DNA of 64,000 nucleotides from Micropterix aruncella. Taxonomy: Eukaryota; Arthropoda; Insecta; Lepidoptera; Micropterigidae. The DNA lies in assembly GCA_944548615.1 (NCBI GenBank), contig OX155976.1, positions 3,920,442-3,984,441 of the forward strand, given 5' to 3'. Both the position numbers and the translations under genes were made by a program. Position 1 is the first letter of the stretch; each line of letters starts with the position of its first letter. The notes beneath the pieces are model-generated. The model had not been told where the DNA came from and searched no databases. It saw only the letters and a list, made by a program, of their open reading frames with translations. Of this stretch, positions 1-63,314 are shown piece after piece.

Positions 1-639
1 ACACGTAAAATGTCAACTTCATAGGATAAGAGGAAGTGGTTCTAATTCAGCTTGTAAGCGTTGACCTAAACAAACATTAAAAATAAGTAAAAGCTTATAA
101 AAATATTATTAGTACCTTCCCGACTACAAGAATCAGTAGTCGATTGGTTTGTTACAACGTCACTGTCCATTGGTAAAATCATTTATTTCATACTGTACAC
201 TCCCATTTGAGCAGTTAAACAATAATCTCGTCAAAAAAGAGACTCGACTCCGAACACTTTTCAGTATAAAAAAAAACGCCATTTTGAAAAACCAAATAAC
301 AACACGGCAAAGCCCGAGGCGGCCGCACAACAACTCTTAATCAACCTGGAAAACCTCTCCTTGCATCCCATTTTATATAATAATATGTACAAGGTCATAC
401 AAAATATTCATTTTTTTTAACCACATATATATATTATACAATTTTCACTTCGAGCACTTTAAATTTAATATGGTAAAAACATTATCTATCTAAGCCTATA
501 TATTTTATACAGTTATTTAAATGATAATAATATTAAAAATATTAATTTACAGCCTTTGTTTTTTCAGTTTTATAATTAAGGGAGGGAGATGCGAGTTTTT
601 AGAAAAACGAGGTTTATAAAAACGGTAACCCAGCCAGAA
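1..639. other. AT-rich flank, nothing recognised
   Basis: I see no coding frame, repeat unit or RNA gene here. The stretch is AT-rich with short A and T runs and leads into the SINE-like array that begins near 640. Confidence 0.5.
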
Positions 640-1383
640 ATCAAACCCACAATGAGAGACACAGATACTAAGCCGTGTGAGAGACATGGTATCCTCCCCT
701 CTCCTATATAAAAGGTCACGCTTGAGAAAACCTTTCTATGTTTCGAACGGGACAAAATGGTGACCCAGCCGGAAACCTAACAATATAAAATCAGACGACC
801 CTAATCACTATGCCACCGAGCTGTGTGAGAGACAAGGTATCCTCCTCTCTTCTTTATAAAAGGTCAAGCTTCAAAAAACCTATGTTCAAACAGGGCAAAA
901 CAGTAGTCTAGCCGAAAATCAAACCCGCAAACTTACAATGTAAGATCAGGCGACCCTAACCACTATGGCACCGAGCCAGGCGAGACAATGTTTCAAATGG
1001 GGCAAAACGGTAACTCAGCCGGAAATCAAACCCGGAAGCTAACAACATAAGATCAGCCGGACCCTAACCACCTTGCCACCGAGCTGTGTGAGAGACAAGG
1101 TATCCTCCTCTCTCCTATATAAAAGGTCACACTTGAAAACCCCTTCCTATGTTTCGAACGGGGCCAAATGGTGACCAAGCTGGAAATCGAATCCGGAAGT
1201 TCACAACGAAAGATCAGGCAACCCAAACCTTTATGCCACTGGGCCGTGTGAGAGACAAGGTATCCCCCTCTCTCCTATATAAAAGGCCTCGCTTGAGTAA
1301 ACCTTCCTATGTTTCGAACGGGGCAAAATGGTGACCCAGCAGGGAATCGAACCCGGAAGCTTACAACGTAAGATCAGGCGACC
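640..1383 (-). repeat. Tandem array of tRNA-derived SINE-like units
   Basis: Five to six diverged units of about 100-165 bp follow one another. Read on the minus strand, each carries a tRNA-like box A (TGGCATAGTGG type, for example opposite 803-813) and a box B (GGTTCGATTCC type, opposite about 1340-1350), roughly 45 bp apart. These are the two internal promoter elements of RNA polymerase III genes. Between the tRNA-like parts is a shared spacer holding CTATATAAAAGG on the plus strand. The last unit is cut off by the LTR at 1385. It is not a functional tRNA gene: I cannot fold a full cloverleaf, and the units differ by many substitutions. A tRNA-related satellite is the alternative to a SINE cluster. 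Confidence 0.6.
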
Positions 1384-1384
1384 G

Positions 1385-2040
1385 TGTGACAGTGACATCT
1401 TTGTGTGCGAGTGTGTGTAACATGTGTGATAAGTGTGTCTCTTATTATTGCATTTGATCGACAGAATTGAAATAAAATTCCGTTAATTTTGTAGGTACTT
1501 CGCCCTACATATCGAGTCAACAAAAGAATTAGATTCTATAGAAATCCATACCGCAAACACATTCAATTCTACACATGTCAACAGCAATTAAATTCCATCT
1601 AATTTCGGTAATTAATGCAGACACAGCCGATGACTAATGTCATTTCTTCTGATCGATTCAATCGGACACACTCACTTCCCCCACGCCTACGGCATTGCGT
1701 CATTTAGCACCGTATATAATCCCATACATTAGATCAATTATTTATGATCCTCTGGCGATCCTCCGCCATGCAAAGTACTTCGCAATCATCCTCTGGCAGT
1801 CAGCCACACCGGTTCATCATCTTCGAGTCGACAACCGCCGCGTTTATAGCTCTCATCTTCACTCACACACTATACACACCGCGACTCATCATTCGAAGCG
1901 TTACGCCTGGCAACCATCACTACGTTCTGCAATAAATAACTTTAACCAGCAAGAACGACTTTTACTACGGAGAAACCCCCTTAATGACACCACTCCTCAC
2001 TTACGAGCAATTGGAGTCTAGTGAGGGGTGGTCCCTCACA
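1385..2040 (+). mobile_element. Long terminal repeat, 5' LTR of a truncated retrotransposon
   Basis: The segment begins TGTGACAGTG and ends GGTCCCTCACA, the TG...CA form of an LTR, and is followed at once by a primer-binding-type sequence at 2041. A TATATAA box lies near 1713 and AATAAA near 1931, in the order expected for U3-R. Its last ~30 bp closely resemble those of the solo LTR at 8707-9307. It interrupts the last SINE-like unit. No gag or pol follows before the Med26 3' end, so the element is truncated. Confidence 0.6.
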
Positions 2041-2056
2041 TTGGTGACCCCGACGT
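2041..2056 (+). other. tRNA primer-binding-site-like sequence
   Basis: TTGGTGACCCCGACGT lies directly after the CA end of the LTR, where gypsy- and BEL-type elements place their primer-binding site. The TGGTGACCCCGACGT core is common in arthropod LTR elements. It supports calling 1385-2040 a 5' LTR and not a solo LTR. Confidence 0.55.
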
Positions 2057-2393
2057 CCCTCACATTATTCTAACTGCAAATGATGACCCAAATAGAAATA
2101 CTCGGTGGCATAATATGGTCAGGTACTGTAATTACTAATACATTTGCTTAGAGATGAAAGAATGTAGTGATTTTTAGTATTGGGGGTAGAGATTGTACAA
2201 CGTTCGAACAAAGAATAGAAGAATGGATAGTACGAACAGCTGTTTCCGGATTAAACAAATTTTTTAGCACCTTTCTTGCAAGATTTAAAAAGTTTGATTT
2301 TACAGATGCCCAGATGAGTTTGGATCGATTTTTCTAAAAATTCGCAATGCCCTCTAGTGGAGATTTAAAAGAAAATACACCAACGCGTGCGAC
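2057..2393. other. Med26 3' flank, probably containing its 3' UTR
   Basis: This lies just downstream of the Med26 stop on the minus strand. I find no AATAAA on the minus strand here, so the polyadenylation site cannot be placed. The 5' part may still be LTR-element interior. Confidence 0.35.
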
Positions 2394-54334
<51,941 letters not shown>

Positions 54335-54400
54335 TTATATTCGTAATAATTCTGCGGAAAGACGACGAACGTGTGTAGCCCACCGTAATGGCCGACCCAT
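54335..54400 (-). promoter_or_regulatory. Upstream ORF abutting the Med26 start codon
   Basis: On the minus strand an ATG at 54400 opens a 21-codon frame (starting MGRPLRWATHVRR) whose TAA at 54337-54335 touches the Med26 ATG at 54334, with no base between. It is in the same frame as Med26. If this stretch lies in the mRNA leader it could reduce or gate translation through termination and re-initiation. The transcript start is not visible. Confidence 0.4.
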
Positions 54401-54599
54401 GAACTACGTATCGCCCATACTGGCGAGGCGACTTCTGCCGAATAATTCAGCTGATACGAAGGAGCACTGTAGCCTGTAGTGCGGATATCCTTTATCGTAT
54501 GCCTCAACAGATTTGAATACTTATCGTACATTAATCAAATCGTTTCTTTTTAAGAAATCTAAAATTATGTCAAAATATAGGGTATGCAGTTTAGCTAAC

Positions 54600-54870
54600 T
54601 CTGCCTTATTTCTGAGAAAGGTTCCTATATTGCAATAATTCCATTTTTTAATATACGCATTATTTAAACCATTCTCAAAATTAAAAAAAAACACTACTAG
54701 ATTTGATCATTGTAATGCTAAATATGATAAAAAAAGAAAACAAACTAATTTACATACAAAAAAAGTTTTCACTTACTTTTTAAAATTGTTATTAAAAAAC
54801 TAACTGAACCTCTGCCATATAGGTTTTTGTATTGTTTTTTTTAACTTACTCACGAAATATATGGGATTTG
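54600..54870 (+). repeat. Dispersed AT-rich repeat, copy 2
   Basis: Matches 52575-52860. It starts with GGTTCCTATATTGCAATAAT, similar to the MITE end motif. Confidence 0.45.
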
Positions 54871-54924
54871 CGCTCCTATCAGTGCACATATATCGCGTAT
54901 TTATTGAAGCTGAATAAACAGTGG

Positions 54925-55943
54925 CAGTGGCGATTCCTGGTGCTGAATATAGGGTTGGCGCTGGTTAAGGATTTTTTTATTGTGTAAAGTTTTGGAAAAA
55001 ATTGACATATATTTTTTAAATCAAAAAATCAAAAGTCCATTTTCATATCACTTACTTTAATACAAATAATTTAGCTAAGACCAATACGAGGCACACATAC
55101 ACTGACAGCACATTGCTCTGTTTAAGTGTTTAGTTTGAGTTTAGTAGATTGATAGTTTTACTTTGAGTTTCATTTAGTTATCTGAAGATAACAAAAGGGC
55201 ACGTTATTTTCACATTTGTCGCATTTTCATATTCTGTCACATTTGTCACATTATCAGATTCTGTCACATTTTCAAATATATGTATAGTATGACACATTTT
55301 ATTTGTACATAAATCGCTTTTTCCTCAACCCTGCCAGCTACTCGCCTATTACATATCAACCTGACTTTAAATTCGACAAACAAGGGCGAACGTTCTGACC
55401 AACTAAAAGTTTTTCAGAAAATGTCCTCGTTGAGAACGGTTTCTCCAAAAGATCGTCTATTGTAGATTTCACACTGGAGTTTGCCATTTTAACCAATCAA
55501 AATGATGCACTATCTAACAAACGAAACCTATTGTAAACTAATATCTAACGAATATGCAGTCAACCCCCGATTTCTGTCTTACTTCAAATGCGCTCTTCTC
55601 AGCGCCAACCCGCGAGCCTAAAGCAGCAACGCGGGAGACGTTGAGGAGAATGCGCGCGGGGGAGGCGGGTGAGGTTGTTTGTATGAAATGGGATGGCGCT
55701 CAAAACAGCGCAGACTAGCCAATCAAAGAGTGCGTTCGCTTGCGTGCTTAACCGATACGCGCGCTGGCCACCGGCCCGCCGAATTCAAAAACTATTAATT
55801 TCAATTTATCACGCAACAATATTTTATAGTATAATTTCGTGTCTCTATTAGTTCTATATTAATATGATATAAACATATGTCTATATCCTTGCGATTGTTG
55901 GTTTGGCGCCACATACCTCGCATACTTAGAGGAATCGCCACTG
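54925..55943. mobile_element. hAT-like non-autonomous element, 1.0 kb
   Basis: The ends CAGTGGCGATTCCT and AGGAATCGCCACTG are 14-bp inverted repeats (last base differs on one side), with further likeness (GGCGC). The right half has a GC-rich patch at 55600-55790. No 8-bp duplication is found, so the superfamily is provisional. Confidence 0.55.
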
Positions 55944-57650
55944 ATTAATGCAGATTGGAAATCATTATAGTGAATCGGTCGGGTGACTTTAAAATATCAA
56001 CAATGTAGAACAGGTTCCTATAATGCATTATTACATTTTTATTCAAAAGACTAACAACCAACTGCCAAATAGGTGTTAAGATGTTTTTTAACCTATCAAC
56101 CTACCGAAATATAGGTGTTTGACGCGTCTTTAAACGCATATACCTCGCTTATTTCTAGAGATAGAACAAATATTTTTACACATTCGAAACCAATGTGATG
56201 AACATAGTGAGAAGACATTAAACATCTTAAATGTAGAAGAGTTTGCTAAGCAGCCTAAATACCATTATCTTATTTATACACCAATTTATATGAAAGCTTA
56301 TAAACCAAAAATTCGAATCGATAAAGTAACTCACTGAAGGTTTTCGTTGAAGAATGTAGTAATATTATTTTATATTTTCACTTAAAAATGATACGACGTT
56401 TCAAGCAAAGATAACTTTAGGAAATTCAGGAGTAATAATTACTCGGGAGTAATAATAACGCACAATTATTGTGTGTTATTTAAAAAAAACAAAGTTATGA
56501 ACGCTTTTAATTTTCACTATTTTATACGATTGAGATTCAAGACAAGATTCAAGAATCAGGCATTTAAAAGGCCCAATTAGACGAATTGGATAATTCCATA
56601 TTCCCTTAGCCTGAAAAGAGGCATGCTAGCGGCTGATAGCGGAGCCTGTGTAGTGGATGCTAGCGGCTGATGACGGAGCCTGGGTGGTGGACGCTGGATA
56701 TCATAATTATTGTAATGATTGAGACAAATAAAACAATCCGAAAAATAAGCACCTCCCACCCACACAAGCAAACGGCAAAAAAATATTGTATGTTTTAATA
56801 ATACAGAAAAAACTATGTCTAATCGAATGTCTACTGCCCGCTCTCCACGTTGGCCAATTTTGGCCAATATTGCTAAGGTGGAAGCTAGTCAGCACCACTG
56901 TGACGTGTGAAAATGTATGAGAAAGAGCGAGAGATTCATATGCGATACGGCCATCGTTAGCCAACGTGTGAAGGTGCCATAATCCGAATATTTAGCGACT
57001 TTAGCGACTAGAACTGCTCGGAAGCTATCGAAAACATTATGTGGAGTACCTATGTACATCTATCTAGGTGATCAAAAGAGAATGGGCAAGAGGTGGTCAA
57101 AATAGAGAACACTCCTACGTAGAACGAAGGAATGACAAAGGCCAAGACACAAAATCTTACCTGTCACCCATACACTGTGTCACCCATACACTTATTTACT
57201 GTGTCTATTTCATCCATAAACTTGTTTAGACAACCCCAACATAAAACAAAAGAATGCCTACGGCCCAGGCGCAAAATCTTACCCGCACACTGTCTATATA
57301 TCTCTTTCTTATTTATTGGCTGTTTCATTTTCTTCCATAAACTTATTTAGCGCTTTAGCTTTCGGGATGACAAAAATACTCACTCGGCACTGTGCACTTA
57401 TTTTTACTATTAATAGTTGTTATTGATCTATCACAGTTGTTTATATTATTTATAGATATTATACATAGATACAATATATCAACCATTTCACAAACTATAA
57501 ACCTATGTTTATAGTTTGTGAAATCTCCGATATATTTTATATATGTGCTTTGTATACATATAAGTAATATAAATACCTAAATTCTTTAACTAAAACTAAG
57601 CAAATAAAGTATTTTACAAAAATGCGTATAACTTTTTTTAGCTTACTTTA
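55944..57650. other. Upstream flank with minor repeats
   Basis: It holds a ~37-bp direct repeat at 56615-56690 (GCTAGCGGCTGATGACGGAGC type), a two-copy ~140-bp repeat at 57130-57360 (AAAATCTTACC..., TTCCATAAACTTATTTA) and the hairpin at 57485. No gene is recognised. Confidence 0.4.
57485..57524. repeat. Perfect 18-bp hairpin
   Basis: ATTTCACAAACTATAAAC at 57485-57502 and its exact complement at 57507-57524, loop CTAT. Confidence 0.85.
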
Positions 57651-57990
57651 GCTTAGCTGCCCGGCGGCTGAGCACCAACCGGGCGCGTCTCCAGGTGGCG
57701 GATAGGAGAACGCCCAAAGAGGGACCCCGGTTCGAGGGATGATACCCGAGGCCGGGTGCTCTTCGGGTAGTGGTGGCTAATACACTGTGTGTGGAATGCC
57801 CCACCGCGGACCAACTCTCCGAGCCGAGGTGTAAGCTACCGTGCTAATGGCTGCATGGCGCAGGGAGTGTTGCGTCTCTTACGGTGCCTCCCGAATACCG
57901 GGCGTCCTCCGCGTAGTATAAGCCAAGCCCCGGTCATACGCGGCTCTGTCCGGGTGATATCGCTCTACCGCGGCACTCGTGGGAACTTAT

Positions 57991-58930
57991 ATGGACCTAA
58001 CAAATAATTCAAATACAAACCTGATTGAAGCTCTCCAGGGGGTGGCTTTGTCACAAAGCGAACAACAGGAGGCACCCAACGCGGGGGCGGGCACATCAAA
58101 AAGCCCACCCAAAACCCGTATTAGATACAACGGCGCCGCAAGGCGTCGCTACAAAAAAATGATGAGAGAGGGGCTAACTGCTAACCCCCGAGCCTCCAGT
58201 GCTAACTCTAAGCCGGAGGACGGGACTGCAGAGGCCCCTGGGGCTCCTAAACGCCCCAGACAAGGGCCAAACACCCCAAGCCCCTCCCATCAGGCGACAG
58301 GGAAAAGACCGAAAGTCTCCGACTAAGGTTCTTACGCCCAGGCCACAAAAGGACTCCTCAGGCTAGCCCTCATAATAAGGGGCTACCCTGACAAAAAACT
58401 CGAAGCCGGCGACATAGAAGCCATCCGGGACAAAATTGTTGACGCCATCATGGTAATTCCTATTGGCACTAAAACACTATCCTTTACCGGCAGCTGGGAG
58501 AGGGACGGTGCAATCGTCTTCTCGTGCGCAGATGAGGAGACGGGGAACTGGCTCAGAAGCCTTTCCACGGACTTACTCGTCCAAGGGGAATCCGTGTGAG
58601 TGCTGCCGGTCGATGAGCTGCCCAAACGCCATCGAGTGGTGGTCCACGTGAAGGAGCCCAAGTACACTGTCGAGAGAGTACTTCTACTCCTCGACAAGCA
58701 AAACCCAGGTCTGAAGACCGATGTTTGGGCCGTCGCTAGGGAGAGCACGTAGAAGGATGCCTCGAGCGTCCACTTCGCCTGTCTGGTGAGCGACTCCTCA
58801 TTGGCCACTCTCAGGGCCTGCAACTTCCGACCCTACTGTGGGCTAGCTCGGGCATCCGTAAGGCTGGTCGATAATAAGCCTAGGAAGGAGTCGGACGCAG
58901 TGGAGGGAAGGAGGGAGGTGCATCAAAATG
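57991..58930 (+). pseudogene. LOA/R1-like LINE ORF1, three stops
   Basis: From ATG 57991 (MDLTNNSNTNLIEALQGVAL) the frame is basic and low-complexity, then enters a conserved part (SYAQATKGLLRLALIIRGYP, FTGSWERDGAIVFSCADEET, WAVARES). In-frame stops are at 58324 (TAA), 58597 (TGA) and 58750 (TAG), yet the frame holds throughout. No CCHC knuckle is visible. The same frame runs on into ORF2. Confidence 0.7.
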
Positions 58931-61900
58931 AACTACCTAAAAGTCCCCAAATCCAGATCAACTTGCACCACAGCAAAAGCGCCTCGGCGATATTAACCAG
59001 GAGCATGGCTGTGGCGCAGACAAGTATAGAACTAATCCAAGAACCTTGGATAGTTAGGGATACTATAAGTGGATTAGGAGGTTGCGGAACCATTCATAAG
59101 GCCCAACCGACTCGGAAACTCAGGACCTGCGTGGTCACTAAGGGCGTCACAGCCACTTTTCTGCCACAACTCAGCGGCGATGACCTAACGGTCGTTTTAA
59201 CAAAAATCGACTTGACAGGAGACAGGACGGTGGATCTACTCATTGGGTCAGCATACATGCCTTATGACTCCACTGACCTGCCACCGCAAGAAGATATAAC
59301 CAACCTAGTGACATATGCGAAACAACACGGGCTCCAACTTCTTCTGGGTTGCGATGCGAACTCCCACCACGTGTGCTGGGGTAGTTCCAACATAAACCCG
59401 AGGGGGGTAAGCCTGCATGACTTTATCCTAGGCAATGAACTCACCATCCTCAACAGAGGAACAGAACCTACCTTCATAGACTCAAGAAGACAGGAGGTAT
59501 TGGGCATCACGATCTGCACAAAAGAAGTGGCCGACCTGGTTCAAGACTGGAGGGTCTCAGATGAACCCTCAGGCTCGGACCATAGGCAGATCCATCTAAC
59601 GCTTTGGCACTCATTGGAATTTCAGTGGGCTCGCAACCCTAGAAATACCAACCGGGAAGGATTCGATAGGGACTTGGCTATCAAGCTCACCACGGTTCCG
59701 AATCGATTCCACACCAAAGAGCAACTAGAAACAGCTGCACAATGACTGTCTAATGCCGTTATAGACGCCTACGAGCAGAATTGCCCTTTGAAACAAAAAA
59801 ACCTCTCAAAAAAGGTCCCATGGTGGAAACCAGAGCTGACCAAGCTCAGGCTTACGCTGAGAAGGTGTTTCAATAGGGCAAGAAATCACAACACTAACTC
59901 GCAACATCTTTGGGAGGAATAAAAAAACGCCCGAAACGAATATAAAAGATATACGAAATATAAAAGATATGTGTGGCACTCGGGGACTGCCGCGGTAAAG
60001 CTATTGCATAGCATTTTTAACAACTTATGAAATTATAATTATTTATTAATTTTTTTGTTTTATTTTTTCTGATATCAGATAACTGCGCTCTATCGGAAAA
60101 CGTTGAAATTATTCCGAATCATTTGCGGCTGCGAAAGCAAATGATTCGGAATAATTTAAACGTCTTCCGATAGAGCGCCGCGCACGATTTTTTTATTCGA
60201 TAAAAAAAACGGATTTTTGAAAAAAATCGTAGATAAAAAGATAGATAATTAAATTGTCTTTAAAATGGTGCAGGTTTCATAATAATACGCCAGATAGTAT
60301 TTGCGTAGTAGTCGTTTTTGTGTTCGGTTAGACCTAATTTCACAAATTAATTACACTATGTAATATAAACAAAATCTAAAATATTCAAAGCTAAGAATAT
60401 TAGGAAAATGTTCTTGTTTAACATATATTTCTTTCGAATCGTAAGCAGTACTCGTTTAGACGTAATTATCAGTTTAAAATCATTAATTTTCGTTTAAAAA
60501 TTTCTTCATTCGGTCGCTGCGTTGGCCTAGGCCCGCGATAAAAGCTACGCAATACAACAAGGCCATTGTTAAAGCTAAACGAAGAAGCTGAAGGGACTTT
60601 TGTGAGAGCGTGGAAACAGCTTCTGAAGCTTCCAGGCTCAACAAGATCCTCAGCTCTAACAACCGCCCCCAGCTGGGATGCCTTAAACGACCAGAGGGGG
60701 GGCACACAAGCGACACCAAGGAAACCTTGAAGCTCCTAATGGAAACACACTTTCCGGGCTTCCAGGAATCCTCACACCCAATTGCCGCAGGGGAGAACTC
60801 CAAGAGGCTCCACAAACCCAGGGAGTGGACCCTTGCAGCCAAGATCCAGAGCAGTAGAATCCAAAAGCAGTAGAATAGGCTGTGAGCACCTTCGACCCCT
60901 ACAAATCACCTGGACCGGATGGAATATACCCAGTCCTACTACAAAAAGGGCTAAGCCAGCTGCTGGGCCCTCTAACAAAGGTACTCAGAGCGAGCATAGC
61001 CCTCAGACACGTCCCTCATGCCTGGAGCAGCGCAAGAGTCACGTTCATTCCAAAGGCAGGCAGGAACGGCCACATCTTTGCCAAAGACTACAGACCCATT
61101 AGCCTCACCTCCTTTCTCCTGAAATCACTGGAGAGACTAGTTGACGGCTACCTGAAAACCAACCACCTAGCTCTTCAACCGCTTGCTGATGCTCAGTATG
61201 CCTATAGGGAGGGCAGATATACGGACACTGCCCTACATCACCTGGTGAGCACAATAGAGACACAGTTAGCGGCGAAAGGTTAGGCTCTGGGAGTATTCCT
61301 GGACATCGAAGGAGCATTTGACACCACATCATATGCAACTATAAAAACGCTATGCACAGACGAGGAATACCAGAGACCATCATTGACTGGACATTGAGTT
61401 TGCTATCAAATAGGATCTGACCGTCTATCAAGGCGACACCTCCATCACGGGAATCCCTGCCAAGGGCTGTCCACAGGGGACCACAGGGTGGAGTCATCTC
61501 CCCCCTCTTGTGGAGCATCGTTGTAGATGAACTCCCAACAGATCTACAAAACCTAGGCTTCTCTGTCTACGGCTACGCTGATGACGTGGCCATAGTAGTA
61601 AGAGGAAACTTCCTATCAATACTTAAGGAGCTCATTGACAAAGCACTTAAGACCACCCAAGACTGGTGCCAGGCCAGAGGTCTGTCCGCTAATCCAAGCA
61701 AGACTAAGGCCATGATTTTCACCAGAAAATACAAACCCGAACCCGTTGAGTGTCTCAAGCTCTGGGATAAGGAGATAGAATACGCTACAGTAGTCAAATA
61801 CCTTGGAGTCTATCTAGACCCAAAGCTCAATTGGAAGCACCACCTCGAGCGCAAGAGAACAACCTTCTATGCCTCTTTGTGGACGTGCAAAAGAGTCATG

Positions 61901-63200
61901 GGAAAAACCTGGGGGTTCAAACCCAGGGTCGCCTTATGGCTCTACAGGGCAGTACTGCTGCCTAGACTAACCTATACTGCAATAGTCTGGTGGTCCAGGG
62001 TGAAAAAGCTTGAGACATTAAAAATGCTTAAAAGCCTTCAAGGTAACTACCTGAGGGCTGCAACTGGCGTCATGAAGACCACCGGGATTAGAGGTGGCAC
62101 TCTGCGGGATTAGAGGTGGCACTCTGCTGCCCGCCTCTGGACAAGCTCATCATCCACTCCGCCTTACAGCATACAGACTGAAGTGTTTGGGCGAGTGGAA
62201 GCGAGGAGGGCACAATCATCCTGAGCTAAACCTCCTCCACAAAAGCCCATTCACTCTGACCCAGGATCGACTACGGAAAAAAATTTCGGTAGAGAAATCC
62301 TATAAAATCCTAATCCCCACCAGGGAAGAATGGAAAAATCCGTAGTGGCTTCAAAGCCACAACGCAGACGCCTGGTTCACCGACGGCCCAGGAACAAATG
62401 GACGTTTTGGGGCAGGCGTGTATTGACCCAAAACCATCCACAGAATCAGCATCCCCCTTGGACAATACGCCACGGTTTTCCAAGCCGAGGTATTTGCCAT
62501 ATTGGAATGCATAAAACTACAAAGTCGACTTGAGGTGAAAAACAGACAAATCCTCATCTGCTCTGACTGCAGAGCAGCACTGGACGCTCTGGCTAAAGCC
62601 ACCACAGAATCTTCTGTGGTCTGGGACTGCATGCAGGAGCTCAACAAATTGGGAAAATCCAACAAAATCACCCTAATATGGATACCGGGTCACCAAGGCA
62701 TACCCGGAAACGAAGAGGCCGACAGACTGGCAAAACTGGGCATACTGGAATGCCCAGTGGAGCCAGCTGTAGGGGTCCCCTTCGCTACAGGTAAGAAAAT
62801 CATCAGGGACTGCCTGGAGCAGGAACATCGGGCTTCCTGGTAACAGAGTCAGGGATGTCGCCAGGCAAAAGCCATGATGGATCAACCACTACAGAAGAAA
62901 ACCAAGGCCCTACTTGACATGAGCAAGAAGAACCTTAGAACCACTATCGGTCTCCTCACCGGACACACGACCCTTAGAGCTCATCTATTCAACCTTGGCT
63001 TGACTGAGAGCAAGGATTGCCGAATATGTGGCGAGGAACCTGAAGACAGCATACGCATTGTTGGTCGCTGTCCAGGGCTCGCCGCCAAAAGACACAGTTT
63101 ACTGGGACGAGCCTTTCTCGAACCCAGCGATCTGCCCAACTTGAAGGTCAGTGACCTACTTGGACTGGTAAGAAGTACCGGGCTACTAGCTGACCACTGA
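58930..63200 (+). pseudogene. LOA/R1-like LINE ORF2: APE, RT, RNase H, zinc end
   Basis: Order: endonuclease (QIQINLHHSKSASAILTRSM, LIQEPWIV, LLLGCDANSHHVCWGS, SGSDHRQIHLTLW); RT (FDPYKSPGPDGIYPVLLQKG, RPISLTSFLLKSLERLVD, GVFLDIEGAFDTTSY, YGYADDVAIVV); RNase H (WFTDG, QAEVFAILECIKLQSRL, LICSDCRAALDAL, WIPGHQGIPGNEEADRLAKL); zinc end (LLTGHTTLRAHLFNLGLTES, CRICGEEPEDS). Stops at 59743, 59920 and 61282, frameshifts near 61340-61500, a 22-bp duplication at 62098-62140 and the insertion at 59967 break it. Confidence 0.82.
59967..60560. mobile_element. Insertion with central palindrome inside ORF2
   Basis: The coding homology stops near YKRYTK and resumes at YNKAIVKAKRRSWRDF. Between lies AT-rich sequence with a 94-nt palindrome (60085-60178; GCGCTCTATCGGAA, ATTATTCCGAATCATTTGC and complements). 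Outer ends TATTGCATAGC and, as complement, TATTGCGTAGC look like short inverted repeats. Exact ends are uncertain. Confidence 0.5.
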
Positions 63201-63314
63201 CCTAACCACACAGTGGGTAGTTACAAAAGACCTCACAGATCTAGGTGACATCAAGGGCTGGAAACAAGCCCCCCACTCTATCTACTACTACTACTACTAC
63301 TTCGCTTAGCTGCC

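Larger units (their letters stand above)
57651..63314 (+). mobile_element. Near-full-length LOA/R1-like LINE with 11-bp target duplication
   Basis: GCTTAGCTGCC occurs directly at 57651-57661 and 63304-63314. Between are a GC-rich 5' UTR (57662-57990), ORF1, ORF2 with APE, RT and RNase H, a zinc-binding C terminus, and a (CTA)n end. Both frames carry several stops, so it is inactive. A separate palindromic insertion sits at about 59967-60560. Confidence 0.85.

Noticed and set aside
640..1383. tRNA genes
   Set aside because: Pol III box motifs are present but no full cloverleaf or sensible anticodon arm; the units are diverged repeats.
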